Shown in pieces: positions 35,691 to 44,743 of a stretch of 64,000 nt of DNA (position 1 is its first letter; every line of letters starts with the position of its first letter). The stretch lies in the NCBI GenBank assembly GCA_002719425.1, contig PBHA01000004.1:152981-216980 (forward strand), written 5' to 3'. Source of the DNA: Chloroflexota bacterium (GTDB lineage: Bacteria; Chloroflexota; Dehalococcoidia; UBA1151; TMED-70). The position numbers were made by a program, and so were the translations under genes. Below the pieces are notes generated by a model that searched no databases, had not been told where the DNA came from, and saw only the letters and a program-made list of their open reading frames with translations.

Positions 35691-36680
35691 ATGAAATATA
35701 AAGCTGTTATAACCGATTATGTTTGGCCAAACTTAGATATTGAGACCAAAATCCTTAATGATAATGATATCGAAGTTGTAGATTGCAATAAAAAAACTGA
35801 CGAAGAGTTAAAAAAAGAACTTGTCGATGCTGATGCTATTTTGTTCTGTTTCAGAGATATAAACTCTGAAATATTAAGTGTTACTGAAAATTGTAAAGTA
35901 GCCTCAAGATATGGAATAGGTGTAGATAATATTGATATTGCAAAGTGTACTGATCTTGGAATAGTAGTTACAAATATTCCTGACTACTGTTTAGAAGAAG
36001 TATCAGATCATGCAATAGCGATGATTTTAAGTCTCAACAGAAGAATTTCAGATCATTCAAATATGGTAAAAAATGGCGGGTGGAATGATCTAAATTTAAA
36101 TATCCCAGTTCAAAGAATTAGTAATGCAACATTAGGAATTGTAGGTTTTGGTAGAATTGGAAAAACCATTGCCAATAGAGTTTCTGGACTAGGTGTAAAA
36201 TGTATTGCGTATGATCCCTTAATTAATCCTGGTACATTTATAGATGAAGTAAGTATAGTTGATTTTCCAGAGCTACTTAGAAAATCAGATTTTATTACTG
36301 TTCACGTCCCTTTAAATGATAGTACGTACCATCTTTTTTCTGAAAATGAGTTTGAACAAATGAAGAATAATTGTATATTAGTCAACTGTGCCAGAGGTGG
36401 ACTAATTGACGAAGTTGCTGCATCTAAAGCTTTATCAGGGAATAAAATTGGAGGAATTGGATTAGATGTAATAGAAGATACTTCTAAATCTCCAAATAGT
36501 CCTTTATTCCGAAATCAAAATGTAATTATAACTCCACATACTGCTTTTTTTTCAAAAGCATCAGGTGAGGAGCTTCAGAGAAGAACTGCCGAAGAAATAG
36601 TTAGAGTGTTGGGTGACAGTAGACCCGAAAACTTTATAAATCCCGAAGTAATTGGTAAATCCAAAGCCGACTTGAACTAA
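35691..36680 (+). CDS. D-2-hydroxyacid / C-terminal-binding-protein-like dehydrogenase
   Basis: A 329-residue NAD enzyme of the CtBP/phosphoglycerate dehydrogenase type: GIVGFGRIGKTIANR (about residue 150), NCARGGLIDE with the substrate Arg, a Glu in IEDTSKSP and the catalytic His in ITPHTAFFS. It starts three bases after the reactivator, so it is the last gene of the corrinoid operon. Its substrate may be the hydroxyacid or ketoacid left after demethylation, which is inference. Distinct from the 29065 paralogue. Confidence 0.87.
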   Translation: MKYKAVITDYVWPNLDIETKILNDNDIEVVDCNKKTDEELKKELVDADAILFCFRDINSEILSVTENCKVASRYGIGVDNIDIAKCTDLGIVVTNIPDYCLEEVSDHAIAMILSLNRRISDHSNMVKNGGWNDLNLNIPVQRISNATLGIVGFGRIGKTIANRVSGLGVKCIAYDPLINPGTFIDEVSIVDFPELLRKSDFITVHVPLNDSTYHLFSENEFEQMKNNCILVNCARGGLIDEVAASKALSGNKIGGIGLDVIEDTSKSPNSPLFRNQNVIITPHTAFFSKASGEELQRRTAEEIVRVLGDSRPENFINPEVIGKSKADLN

Positions 36681-37843
36681 TTATCTAAAGTCATTTGTCT
36701 TTGGTTTTTTTCTTCATCGTTAGAACTTATTTCTTGTTCATCATTAATATCATTATCTATAACAGAAACATCTAGAGCTTTATCTGGGTTTTTATCTAGT
36801 TGAGTTTCTAAGTCTTTTACTGCATTAAATTTTCTATCTAGAGCTTTCCTTCTTCTGCCCTCAAGATAATCAAAATGAGTCGTAGCAGTCTTTAGTGCTC
36901 TAGCTACTACAGATTGTTCTTCAAGATAATTATCCCATTCTTTTTTTAATTCATCTAAAATTGACATGATTTGATCTTGATTCTCTCCTATAGTTACAAC
37001 TTTCATAAATTCTTTAATAACTCCTACAACTAGAAGTAAATTACCGGGGGAAGTTATTGTTACTTTTTTACCTTGAGCATATTGAACTAGATCCATTCTT
37101 TTTTCATAAATAAAAGATAAAATATGGTCACTCGGTACAAAAACTATAACATTGTCTAATGTGTTTGTTTTGGTGTTAATATATTTTGTTCCAACTTCAT
37201 CAATTATTCTCTTAAGAGAGTCAAAGAATTTTTTCTCTCTATTTTGATTATCCGATTCTTCAGAATCTTCATCCATAAGAGGCTGAAAGTATTCCCATAT
37301 AAATTTAGAATCCATATGTATTACTTTCCCATCAGGCAAATTTATAGTGAAATCAGGTCTTGTTCCATTTTCTAGTACTTGTTGGGTATCATATTGAACT
37401 CCCTTTATAAAACCAGCACTTCTGAAAATATCTTCAGCCATTAATTCACCTAATTGACCTCTGGTTTGAGTTCCTGAAAGTACATTAGTTAGTTTACTGA
37501 ATTCTTGTTTAGCTATATTTATTGCATCTTCTGTACTTTTATTTTGTTTCCTCAGTAAGTCATTAGTTGTTACTAATTTAACAGTTTCCTGCATAGTTTT
37601 ATCATATTGTCTTGTCATCAAGTCTTTGACAGTTTGTAAGTCCTTATTGAATTTATCATCCTTTTCAGCAAGTAATTCTTTTACTTTATTTTCTACACCC
37701 TCTGTAGTGTTATCAGCAAATTCCTTAAATTTCATACCTGAAAAATATTTGGAAAAACGAGAAAAAAATACTATTGATATCCCAGCAATAGAAAAAATAA
37801 GAATTATAAGCAGAAAAATTATTGATAGATTGAATAAAGTCAT
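36677..37843 (-). CDS. rmuC: DNA recombination protein RmuC
   Basis: A membrane-anchored coiled-coil protein linked to limiting DNA inversions and to phage defence-like nuclease folds. An N-terminal hydrophobic helix (residues 5-30) is followed by a long coiled coil to about residue 120 and the conserved nuclease-like core with LTNVLSGTQTRGQLGELMAEDIFRSAGF, RPDFTINLPDG and HMDSKFIW. Length 388. It shares CTAA with the converging hydroxyacid dehydrogenase stop. Confidence 0.92.
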   Translation of the reverse strand: MTLFNLSIIFLLIILIFSIAGISIVFFSRFSKYFSGMKFKEFADNTTEGVENKVKELLAEKDDKFNKDLQTVKDLMTRQYDKTMQETVKLVTTNDLLRKQNKSTEDAINIAKQEFSKLTNVLSGTQTRGQLGELMAEDIFRSAGFIKGVQYDTQQVLENGTRPDFTINLPDGKVIHMDSKFIWEYFQPLMDEDSEESDNQNREKKFFDSLKRIIDEVGTKYINTKTNTLDNVIVFVPSDHILSFIYEKRMDLVQYAQGKKVTITSPGNLLLVVGVIKEFMKVVTIGENQDQIMSILDELKKEWDNYLEEQSVVARALKTATTHFDYLEGRRRKALDRKFNAVKDLETQLDKNPDKALDVSVIDNDINDEQEISSNDEEKNQRQMTLDN

Positions 37844-37927
37844 AAAGATATTTTTAAATAGGTATTTAAAATAATTTTAGAGTTTTAATGTAAAATAAGT
37901 CAAATTGTAAAATTAAATGAGGGTTTG

Positions 37928-38932
37928 ATGAAATCTATGACATGGAGAGGTGAGGATAATTTTACTCTAGACGAAGTTGATATTCCAAATGTTATAGAAG
38001 GAACATGCTTAGTTAAGATAGATACTGCTGGTATTTGTGGTACAGATGTGCATATAACACAAGATTTATTTCCATCTCCCAAGAATGTAGTTCTTGGACA
38101 TGAGTTTTCAGGTCAAGTTGTCGATGTGCATCGTTCTGGAGATCAAAATTTATTGAATAAATATATTTCTGCTCATACCGTTGGTGGATGTGGTAAGTGT
38201 GAAAATTGTAGAAAATGGACAGCTGGTCATTGTGAAAATAACGAAAGACGTGCGGGTGCATTTAGTCAATATATACTGGTAAACGAGGATGCTATTTCAA
38301 TAATTCCTGAAGGTTTATCTCTGGAAAATGCTTCATTAGCGGAACCAGCTTCTTGCAGTTTATCATGCGTTGAAATGCTTAGAAATCCATTACCTAAAAG
38401 TACAGCTGTAGTAATTGGTAATGGGCTACTTGGTTTGTTTACTATTTTCTTCTTAAAAAAATTAGGAATTGATAAAATAATTTCCTCAGAAATCAATCCT
38501 GAAAGAAGATCTTTAGCAAAAGATTTTGGTTCAGATATAAGTATTAACCCTGTAGAAACTGACTTAGATGAAATTGTTAGAAATGAAACTAATGGTTATG
38601 GAGCAGACATAGTAGCTGAAGCAGTAGGAAAGCCAGAAATATTAAAATCATGCTTTAACTTTTTAAGACCCAGAGGTCAAATGTTACTAGTGGGAGTAAA
38701 CCCTAAAGGGTCTTATCTGCCTTTTGACTTATTTGAAATGCATTATAATGAAATATCTATATTTGGAGCATTTGGTGCAGGTGATTCATTTGATAGAGCT
38801 TTGAATGAACTAAAAAATATGCCTCTAGATAAAATAATTTCTCAAAGATTTACATTAGAAAATCTTCCCCTAGCAATAGAAAAATCTTCTAGAGCAGAAG
38901 GAATAAAATTTGTCGTTGGACCTAACGATTAA
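37928..38932 (+). CDS. zinc-dependent medium-chain alcohol / sorbitol dehydrogenase
   Basis: A 334-residue MDR enzyme. Catalytic zinc ligands are suggested by GICGTDVH and GHEFSGQV; the structural zinc loop is CGKCENCRKWTAGHC; the NAD(P) site is VIGNGLLGLFTIFFLKK. It resembles threonine/sorbitol/galactitol dehydrogenases. The ATG at 37928 is chosen because GAGGG lies just upstream; a TTG directly before it gives one residue more. Followed after 28 bases by the aminotransferase, possibly cotranscribed. Confidence 0.87.
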   Translation: MKSMTWRGEDNFTLDEVDIPNVIEGTCLVKIDTAGICGTDVHITQDLFPSPKNVVLGHEFSGQVVDVHRSGDQNLLNKYISAHTVGGCGKCENCRKWTAGHCENNERRAGAFSQYILVNEDAISIIPEGLSLENASLAEPASCSLSCVEMLRNPLPKSTAVVIGNGLLGLFTIFFLKKLGIDKIISSEINPERRSLAKDFGSDISINPVETDLDEIVRNETNGYGADIVAEAVGKPEILKSCFNFLRPRGQMLLVGVNPKGSYLPFDLFEMHYNEISIFGAFGAGDSFDRALNELKNMPLDKIISQRFTLENLPLAIEKSSRAEGIKFVVGPND

Positions 38933-38959
38933 GTGTATAATTTCAGTTAGAATAAATAT

Positions 38960-40123
38960 ATGACAAATCAAACTTCAAATTATAGAAAATATTTTAATAT
39001 TGACGAAGATGTAGCTTATCTAAATAGTGCTTATATGGGATTACTACCAAAAGAATCTGTAGTAAAGGGCACTAAAGGGTTTGACCTTAAGTCAAAATCT
39101 TGGAATATTCATTGGGAAGATTTTTATAAAAAACCTGAAAATACTAGGAAATTATTCTCAAAATTAATCAATGCTGATATAAATTCAATATTTTTCACAC
39201 CTTCTGCTAGCTATGCTTTTGCTGTTTTTGTTAATAATTATCATCTTCATGATAAGAAAACAATTTTACTACTTGAGGAAGAATTTCCATCAAACGTTTG
39301 GGTATGGAAAGAATTAGCAAAAAAGGAAAATGGTGTAGTAAAATTTGTGCCCAGGCCCTCTGATGATAATTGGACTTCTTCAATTATTAACAGTATTGAT
39401 AAAGATACTTCTATAGTTTCAGTACCAAATTGTCATTGGACAGACGGAGGGTTGATAGATTTAGAAACGTTATCTAAAGAGTTGAAGAAAAACAATATAG
39501 CATTAGCAATAGACGGTACACAATCTGTTGGTGTAATGCCAATAGATATTAGTAAAATAAAACCAGATTTTATGGTGGTATCTGGGTATAAATGGTGCCT
39601 TGGTCCTTACAGTTTAGGTTTGGCTTACATTGATAAAAAATATCACGATGGATCACCAATTGAGCATAATTGGATGTCAAAGTTTCAAATACCTACTGAT
39701 AATTCTGTACCTGATATGACAATTTACGAAGATTTTGATTATCAAAATGCAAGAAAATTTGATTTTGGACAAAGAGGGAACTTTCATCTAATGCCTGTAC
39801 TGGAGTCATCATTGGAACTTATTCTAAAAATTACACCTGAATCGATATATGAACATGTAGATTTTCTTAATGAAGAAATAATAAAGATTACCTCGGAGAT
39901 GGGAATTTCAAATATAAAAAGTGATTATAGAGCAAAGCATTATCTTGGTCTAAGATTTGAAAATGAAATCCCTAAGGATTTTATAGAAAATCTTTCTAAA
40001 AAAAATATTTTTATTAGTTCAAGAGGAAAGAAAGCTATAAGGGTTACTCCACACATATGGAATAATTTGAACGATATTGATAAATTCATAAATGGATTTA
40101 GGAAAGTACTTTCATATGATTAA
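38960..40123 (+). CDS. class V aminotransferase (PLP-dependent)
   Basis: A 387-residue fold-type I PLP enzyme of the cysteine desulfurase/isopenicillin N epimerase-like group. YLNSAYMGLLP opens it, AIDGTQSVGVMPID holds the PLP Asp, and the Schiff-base Lys is in SGYKWCLGPY. No catalytic cysteine loop of desulfurases is apparent, so an aminotransferase, lyase or epimerase role is more likely. It shares eight bases with the ornithine cyclodeaminase-like gene. Confidence 0.85.
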   Translation: MTNQTSNYRKYFNIDEDVAYLNSAYMGLLPKESVVKGTKGFDLKSKSWNIHWEDFYKKPENTRKLFSKLINADINSIFFTPSASYAFAVFVNNYHLHDKKTILLLEEEFPSNVWVWKELAKKENGVVKFVPRPSDDNWTSSIINSIDKDTSIVSVPNCHWTDGGLIDLETLSKELKKNNIALAIDGTQSVGVMPIDISKIKPDFMVVSGYKWCLGPYSLGLAYIDKKYHDGSPIEHNWMSKFQIPTDNSVPDMTIYEDFDYQNARKFDFGQRGNFHLMPVLESSLELILKITPESIYEHVDFLNEEIIKITSEMGISNIKSDYRAKHYLGLRFENEIPKDFIENLSKKNIFISSRGKKAIRVTPHIWNNLNDIDKFINGFRKVLSYD

Positions 40124-41045
40124 TTTTATTTCTGAAGATCAAGTAAAAGATATTTTGAGTGTAAAAAATACAGTTGAATTGTTGGAAGAAGCAATGAAAG
40201 CTTTATCTACAGGTAAAGCTTTTAATAGTCCCAGAAAAAGACTTCCAACCAGTTATGAAGGAGGAAATTTACATTTTATGGCTGCATCATGGCCAGAAAA
40301 AGGAATTGCAGGTCATAAAAGCTATGTTGTTACAAATGGTAAAGCTACTTTTGTTGTTGTTCTTTATTCAACAGATGGAGAAGGACTACTTGGTGTAATA
40401 GAAGCAAATCTTTTAGGTCAGATTAGAACAGGAGCTGCATCAGGCTTGGCTTCAAAATATTTAGCAAAAAAGGATTCAAAAAGAATAGCTATTATTGGGT
40501 CAGGATTTCAAGCCGAAACTCAACTAGAAGCAATCCATTCACAGTTTAATTTAGAAAAAGTAAAAGTATATTCAAGAAAGAAAGAGAAACGTGATGCTTT
40601 TGCTGAAAAAATGACTAATAAATTAGGATTAAATATCAATACATGTGAATCATCAGAAGAAGCAACAGAAAATACTGATATTATTTCACTTATCACAAAC
40701 TCTACTACTCCTGTAATTTTTGATAATCAAATAAAAAGAGGAGTCCATATTAACGCAGCAGGTGGTAATAGTTGGCTCCGATCTGAATTGTCTTCAGATT
40801 CAATGAAAAATTTTGATTTTATATCATGCGATGATATAGAGCAGGCTAAAACAGAGTGCAAAGAACTAATGGAAGCCACAGAAAAAGGGATTATATCTTG
40901 GAATAATGTTCATCAACTATCATCAGTAATAAACGGACAAATCACTGGAAGAAAAAATAGTAAAGAAATAACTTTGTACGAATCATTAGGTATTGCAATA
41001 CAAGATATTGCTGCTGCAAAATTTATCTATGATCAACTAAAATAG
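40116..41045 (+). CDS. ornithine cyclodeaminase / mu-crystallin family protein
   Basis: An NAD(P)-binding enzyme acting on amino or imino acids (ornithine, alanine, ketimines). LGQIRTGAASGLASKYLA carries the substrate Arg, AIIGSGFQAETQLEA the cofactor loop, and GVHINAAGGNSW a conserved metal-independent Asp/Asn region. I start at the ATG overlapping the preceding stop by 8 bases instead of an upstream non-ATG codon, giving 310 residues. With the aminotransferase it could process an amino acid in one pathway. Confidence 0.87.
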   Translation: MINFISEDQVKDILSVKNTVELLEEAMKALSTGKAFNSPRKRLPTSYEGGNLHFMAASWPEKGIAGHKSYVVTNGKATFVVVLYSTDGEGLLGVIEANLLGQIRTGAASGLASKYLAKKDSKRIAIIGSGFQAETQLEAIHSQFNLEKVKVYSRKKEKRDAFAEKMTNKLGLNINTCESSEEATENTDIISLITNSTTPVIFDNQIKRGVHINAAGGNSWLRSELSSDSMKNFDFISCDDIEQAKTECKELMEATEKGIISWNNVHQLSSVINGQITGRKNSKEITLYESLGIAIQDIAAAKFIYDQLK

Positions 41046-41651
41046 TTATATATTTTTCTGTATAATTTTTTCCGTCTCTTTTTCTATAATTTTTTTAAGT
41101 TCTTTTAGATTAGAATTATTATTAATAATCGAAAAATCAATCTTATCTCTAACCAATATTTCTTTTATTTGATCTGCTTTAAGTTGTTTTTTTAATATAT
41201 TGTCAAATTTTTTTTCAGATAGATTTCTTTCTTTTTCTACTCTTATTTTAGATAAATTGTGATTAGTATCTACTATCCAAATGTGATCAAGAAGTTTATG
41301 CCAATCAGCTTCTACTATTATTGCTCCTTCAAAAACAATTAGATTTTCAGAACATTCAATTTTTTTTGTAATAAAATTCTCAACTTCAGGCCAAATAATA
41401 TTTTGAAGCATTTTTAATTTTTTGATGTCATCAAACACTAAATATCCTAGTTTGTTTGTGTCTATTTCATTATTTTCAGATAATACATTTGGGAAAGTCT
41501 CTGAAACTCTTTTCTTAATATCTTCGTTATATTTGTAATAATCTTTTGCAACTTCATCTAAATCGTAAGTATTTATTCCCTTATTTTTTAGAATTTCTAA
41601 AACTGATGATTTTCCACTTCCTATATTTCCTGTTATTCCTAATGTTTTCAT
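41046..41651 (-). CDS. coaE: dephospho-CoA kinase CoaE
   Basis: Last step of coenzyme A synthesis. The Walker A loop GITGNIGSGKSSV is at residues 4-16, DLDEVAKDYY carries the conserved Asp, and the lid region contains KIRVEKERNLSEKKF. The 201 residues are standard. Its stop abuts that of the converging ornithine cyclodeaminase-like gene with no spacer. Confidence 0.95.
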   Translation of the reverse strand: MKTLGITGNIGSGKSSVLEILKNKGINTYDLDEVAKDYYKYNEDIKKRVSETFPNVLSENNEIDTNKLGYLVFDDIKKLKMLQNIIWPEVENFITKKIECSENLIVFEGAIIVEADWHKLLDHIWIVDTNHNLSKIRVEKERNLSEKKFDNILKKQLKADQIKEILVRDKIDFSIINNNSNLKELKKIIEKETEKIIQKNI

Positions 41652-41742
41652 ATTTATCCAAATAGGTTTTTAATTCAATATGTGACTTTTATTTATACTA
41701 ATTAGTATTAAAATATACCCCCAGAGGTCTGAGCAATTAAAT

Positions 41743-41768
41743 AAAAGGCCCTTTAATTAGGGCTTTTT
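41743..41768 (-). terminator. rho-independent terminator
   Basis: A ten-pair stem, AAAAGGCCCT with AGGGCTTTTT (one G-U), around a TTAATT loop, followed on the minus strand by TTTTATTT. It lies two bases past the stop of the 107-residue minus-strand gene and would separate it from coaE. The T run on the plus side makes it potentially bidirectional, but no plus-strand gene ends here. Confidence 0.8.
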
Positions 41769-41770
41769 AT

Positions 41771-42094
41771 TTAAAGACCTCTCTCTTTTAATTTATCTTC
41801 AGTTACTATTTCATGAAATTCAATCTCATATTTTTCAATATTATCTTGTAATTCTTGAGATAACTTATTTCTAATCTCATCCGGCACATTTGCAAATGAA
41901 TTTGAGCTTAAAGTTTCCTGAGTCCATTCTGCACATACAGAAAAATCATCTGATGGTGTTCCCCAACCTGAAACGTATACAGTAGCTCCATTTCGACCAT
42001 TATTCTCATACTCTGAGCATATCTTTTTTAGCAAACTAGCTACTTTCCATAACTTATCTCTTGTAGTAGTACATTTTCTTCTTACTAAAAACAT
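41771..42094 (-). CDS. protein of unknown function, possible ferredoxin-like alpha/beta domain (107 aa)
   Basis: Not recognised with certainty. The opening MFLVRRKCTTTRDKLWKVASLLKKICSEYE and the NGATVYVSGWGTPSDDFSVCAEW strand suggest a small dimeric alpha/beta barrel like NIPSNAP/ABM proteins. I start at the ATG at 42094 because AAAGGA lies six bases upstream; an ORF extending further would run into the divergent transporter gene. It is a single-gene unit with its own terminator. Confidence 0.7.
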   Translation of the reverse strand: MFLVRRKCTTTRDKLWKVASLLKKICSEYENNGRNGATVYVSGWGTPSDDFSVCAEWTQETLSSNSFANVPDEIRNKLSQELQDNIEKYEIEFHEIVTEDKLKERGL

Positions 42095-42126
42095 TCTGAA
42101 TCCTTTCTTTGATATAGAATGACTAA

Positions 42127-42966
42127 ATGTCATCAATTATTATAATTACAGTTCTAATTTCTACCTTCATACATGCTACATGGAATTTTTTAATTAAAAA
42201 ATCTCAACATCCTTATGAATATGTACAGTTACTTGCTGTAATTAGTGGATTAGTTTCTTTACCATTTGCAATTTTTTTTCTTATCTCAGAATCTTTTACG
42301 TTTTTAGGAATTTTCCTTAGTCTTCTGTCTGGTTTTATTCATGTCTTTTATTTTTATTTTTTAGGAACTGCTTATAAGAAAGGAGATCTTTCTTTTGTTT
42401 ATCCAATAGCAAGAGGAACTGCGGTTGCATTAGTACCGTTATACGGTCTTTTTATTATGAGAGAAAGTGTAACGAGTATTTCTTTAATAGGAGTATTTGT
42501 AGTTTTTGTAGGAATTATAATCTTAGGAAATATAAGACATATTAGGTTAGTTGATTCTAATAATCTTCTTTTATCATTGATTGTTGGATTAACTGTAAGT
42601 ATTTATACAATAGTAGATAAATATGCAGTATCTTTAATCAATCCTATTTTTGTTTTCTCTGTATCTTCGTTTGTTGGAGGTTTTTTGTCTATTACATTAA
42701 TAGATAAGAGAGTTAGCCATTTTTATAACGTAGCTAAAAAAAATCTACAAATAGTTCTTTTAATTTCTATCTTAAGCGCTATAGCATACCCCATGGTTTT
42801 ATATGCTTATAAATATTCTAGTGTTTCTTTAGTTGCTCCTTTAAGGGAGATTTCAACAGCTACTGCTGCAATTCTGGGCATTATATTTCTTAAAGAAACG
42901 CTTACGTTTTATAAAAGTATTGGAATCTTACTTATAGTTATTGGAGCAATACTAATAAGTTTATAG
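42127..42966 (+). CDS. EamA/DMT-superfamily transporter
   Basis: A 279-residue membrane protein with about ten hydrophobic helices in two EamA-type halves. Conserved elements are HATWNFLIKKS near the N-terminus, FVYPIARGTAVALVPLYG at the end of the first half and APLREISTATAAILGIIFLKE in the second. Substrate unknown; such proteins export amino acids or metabolites. It is transcribed divergently from the 107-residue gene and converges on the cyclophilin gene with two bases between. Confidence 0.87.
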   Translation: MSSIIIITVLISTFIHATWNFLIKKSQHPYEYVQLLAVISGLVSLPFAIFFLISESFTFLGIFLSLLSGFIHVFYFYFLGTAYKKGDLSFVYPIARGTAVALVPLYGLFIMRESVTSISLIGVFVVFVGIIILGNIRHIRLVDSNNLLLSLIVGLTVSIYTIVDKYAVSLINPIFVFSVSSFVGGFLSITLIDKRVSHFYNVAKKNLQIVLLISILSAIAYPMVLYAYKYSSVSLVAPLREISTATAAILGIIFLKETLTFYKSIGILLIVIGAILISL

Positions 42967-42968
42967 TT

Positions 42969-43469
42969 TTATTTTTCTTCTATTGAAATTGAGTTTATTG
43001 TGTCTCCTGGGTTAGGGTCGCTCATAGGGTCACGTTCTCGTATACTCAACACTACATCCATTCCACTCACTACTTTCCCGAATACTGTATGAGCACCATC
43101 TAAATGTGGAGTTGGTCCGTGAGTTATAAAGAATTGAGATCCATTAGTTTCTGGCCCAGCATTAGCCATTGACAAAATTCCTTCAGAATCATGTTTTAAA
43201 GAAGACACAAATTCATCACCAAATTGATAACCTGGTCCTCCTGCACCAGTCCCGGTTGGATCTCCCCCTTGAACCATGAAACCAGGAATTACTCTGTGAA
43301 ATGTAGTTCCATCATAATATCCAGCTTTTGCAAGATTAATAAAGTTTTCACAAGTTATAGGAGTTTGATCTGAGTATAGATGAATTACTATTTCTCCCTT
43401 TTCTGTATCAATCTTCGCTTTGTATGTTTTGGATGTGTCTAAATTTCCTTTTGGTGGTTCTAAATTCAT
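42969..43469 (-). CDS. cyclophilin-type peptidyl-prolyl cis-trans isomerase
   Basis: A 166-residue cytoplasmic cyclophilin with no signal peptide. The active-site strand [25 protein letters not shown] holds the catalytic Arg (in FHRV) and the Phe/Met contacts; [19 protein letters not shown] and [13 protein letters not shown] complete the fold. AAGGT precedes the ATG. Stands alone between a transporter and the enolase operon. Confidence 0.95.
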   Translation of the reverse strand: MNLEPPKGNLDTSKTYKAKIDTEKGEIVIHLYSDQTPITCENFINLAKAGYYDGTTFHRVIPGFMVQGGDPTGTGAGGPGYQFGDEFVSSLKHDSEGILSMANAGPETNGSQFFITHGPTPHLDGAHTVFGKVVSGMDVVLSIRERDPMSDPNPGDTINSISIEEK

Positions 43470-43520
43470 AAAGTTACCTTCATTATTGTTGTGTATATAA
43501 ATTTAATATTATCTTATTTA

Positions 43521-43550
43521 TTGACTTTTGAACGTTTTAGATATTACATA
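43521..43550 (+). promoter_or_regulatory. candidate promoter of the enolase / CoA-transferase operon
   Basis: TTGACT (43521-43526) is a near-consensus -35. Possible -10 boxes are TATTAC (spacer 15) or TACATA (spacer 18). The site lies 27-56 bases before the AAGGAG-led start of the enolase gene, the first in its transcription unit. Confidence 0.4.
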
Positions 43551-43576
43551 AATTTAACTACTTATAAGGAGATTTT

Positions 43577-44740
43577 ATGAATGATTACCCAATAATTAAA
43601 AAAATTACTTTTAATAGGTATGAATTTCCTTTAGATAACATGAGAAAACATATTCTTTCTTCTTGTTATGAACCTGGTTCAAAAACATCTAGAAATATTG
43701 TTTCAATTAAAATAGATACAGACTTGGGAATTTCTGGAGAATATTTTAGTATAGCTCCTGGTACCTATGACCAAATGAGGGCTATTGCTCCTGTATTGAT
43801 TGGTGAAAACGGACTTAATAGAGAAAACTTTTATAATCTAGCTAAAGTGATACTTAGGAAACAAGACAAGATGGGTATAGGTCCTATCGATATAGCTCTT
43901 TGGGACTTGGCAGGGAAATATTATGACACTCCTGTATTTAGATTATTAGGCGGAAGCAGAACCAAACTTCCTGCGTATGCATCTACTCTACATGGCGACT
44001 ATTCAAAAGGAGGATTGAATTCTCCTGAGGCTTTTAGAGATTTTGCAGAACAATGCTATGACATGGGTTATAAAGCTTTCAAAATTCATCCTTGGGCTCC
44101 TGCTGATATTGACCAAGAGATTAAGGTCGTTAATGAGGTGGGAAAACTTTCTGACAAGATGAATTTGATGATAGATCCTTGCTGTGAATATGAAACTTAT
44201 GCTGATGCATTAAGAGTCGGTAGAGCATGTGATGAAAATAATTATTTTTGGTATGAAGATCCTCTTCGTGATGGAGGAGTATCTTTTTATGCTCACAAGA
44301 AATTAAAACAGGCATTGAAAACTCCCCTTTTACAAGGAGAACATCTACACCTAGTTGAAACTCACACAGATATGGCTATTGCTGAAGCTACTGACTTTTG
44401 GAGAGCTGACCCTGAATATGACGGCGGTATTACTGGAACTATGAAAATAGCACATGCTGCTGAAGGATTTGGAATGGATTTAGAATTACATATTGCTGGG
44501 CCTGCTCAAAGGCACTGTATGGCAGCTATTAGAAACTCTAATTATTACGAAATGGGACTTTTACATCCACAGTTATCAAATCCAGCAAATATACCAGTTT
44601 ACAAGAATGACTATAGTGATGAAATAGATTCAATAGATTCAGATGGATATATAAACGTTTCTGAGGATCCTGGTTTAGGTGTAGAGTATGACTATGAATA
44701 TGCTAAAAAATTTCTTTTAGACACACTAGTAATTGATTAA
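43577..44740 (+). CDS. mandelate racemase/muconate lactonizing-family dehydratase (enolase superfamily)
   Basis: A 387-residue enolase-superfamily barrel. The catalytic Lys region is KAFKIHPW, metal ligands are in LMIDPCCEY, WYEDPLRDGG and LLQGEHLHL, and the acid/base His is in LELHIAGPAQRH. DIALWDLAGKYYDTPVFRLLGG is the family signature. Likely a sugar-acid or other 2-hydroxyacid dehydratase, or a racemase; specificity is not readable. It has an ideal AAGGAG Shine-Dalgarno and is followed after 3 bases by the CoA-transferase. Confidence 0.87.
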   Translation: MNDYPIIKKITFNRYEFPLDNMRKHILSSCYEPGSKTSRNIVSIKIDTDLGISGEYFSIAPGTYDQMRAIAPVLIGENGLNRENFYNLAKVILRKQDKMGIGPIDIALWDLAGKYYDTPVFRLLGGSRTKLPAYASTLHGDYSKGGLNSPEAFRDFAEQCYDMGYKAFKIHPWAPADIDQEIKVVNEVGKLSDKMNLMIDPCCEYETYADALRVGRACDENNYFWYEDPLRDGGVSFYAHKKLKQALKTPLLQGEHLHLVETHTDMAIAEATDFWRADPEYDGGITGTMKIAHAAEGFGMDLELHIAGPAQRHCMAAIRNSNYYEMGLLHPQLSNPANIPVYKNDYSDEIDSIDSDGYINVSEDPGLGVEYDYEYAKKFLLDTLVID

Positions 44741-44743
44741 TTC

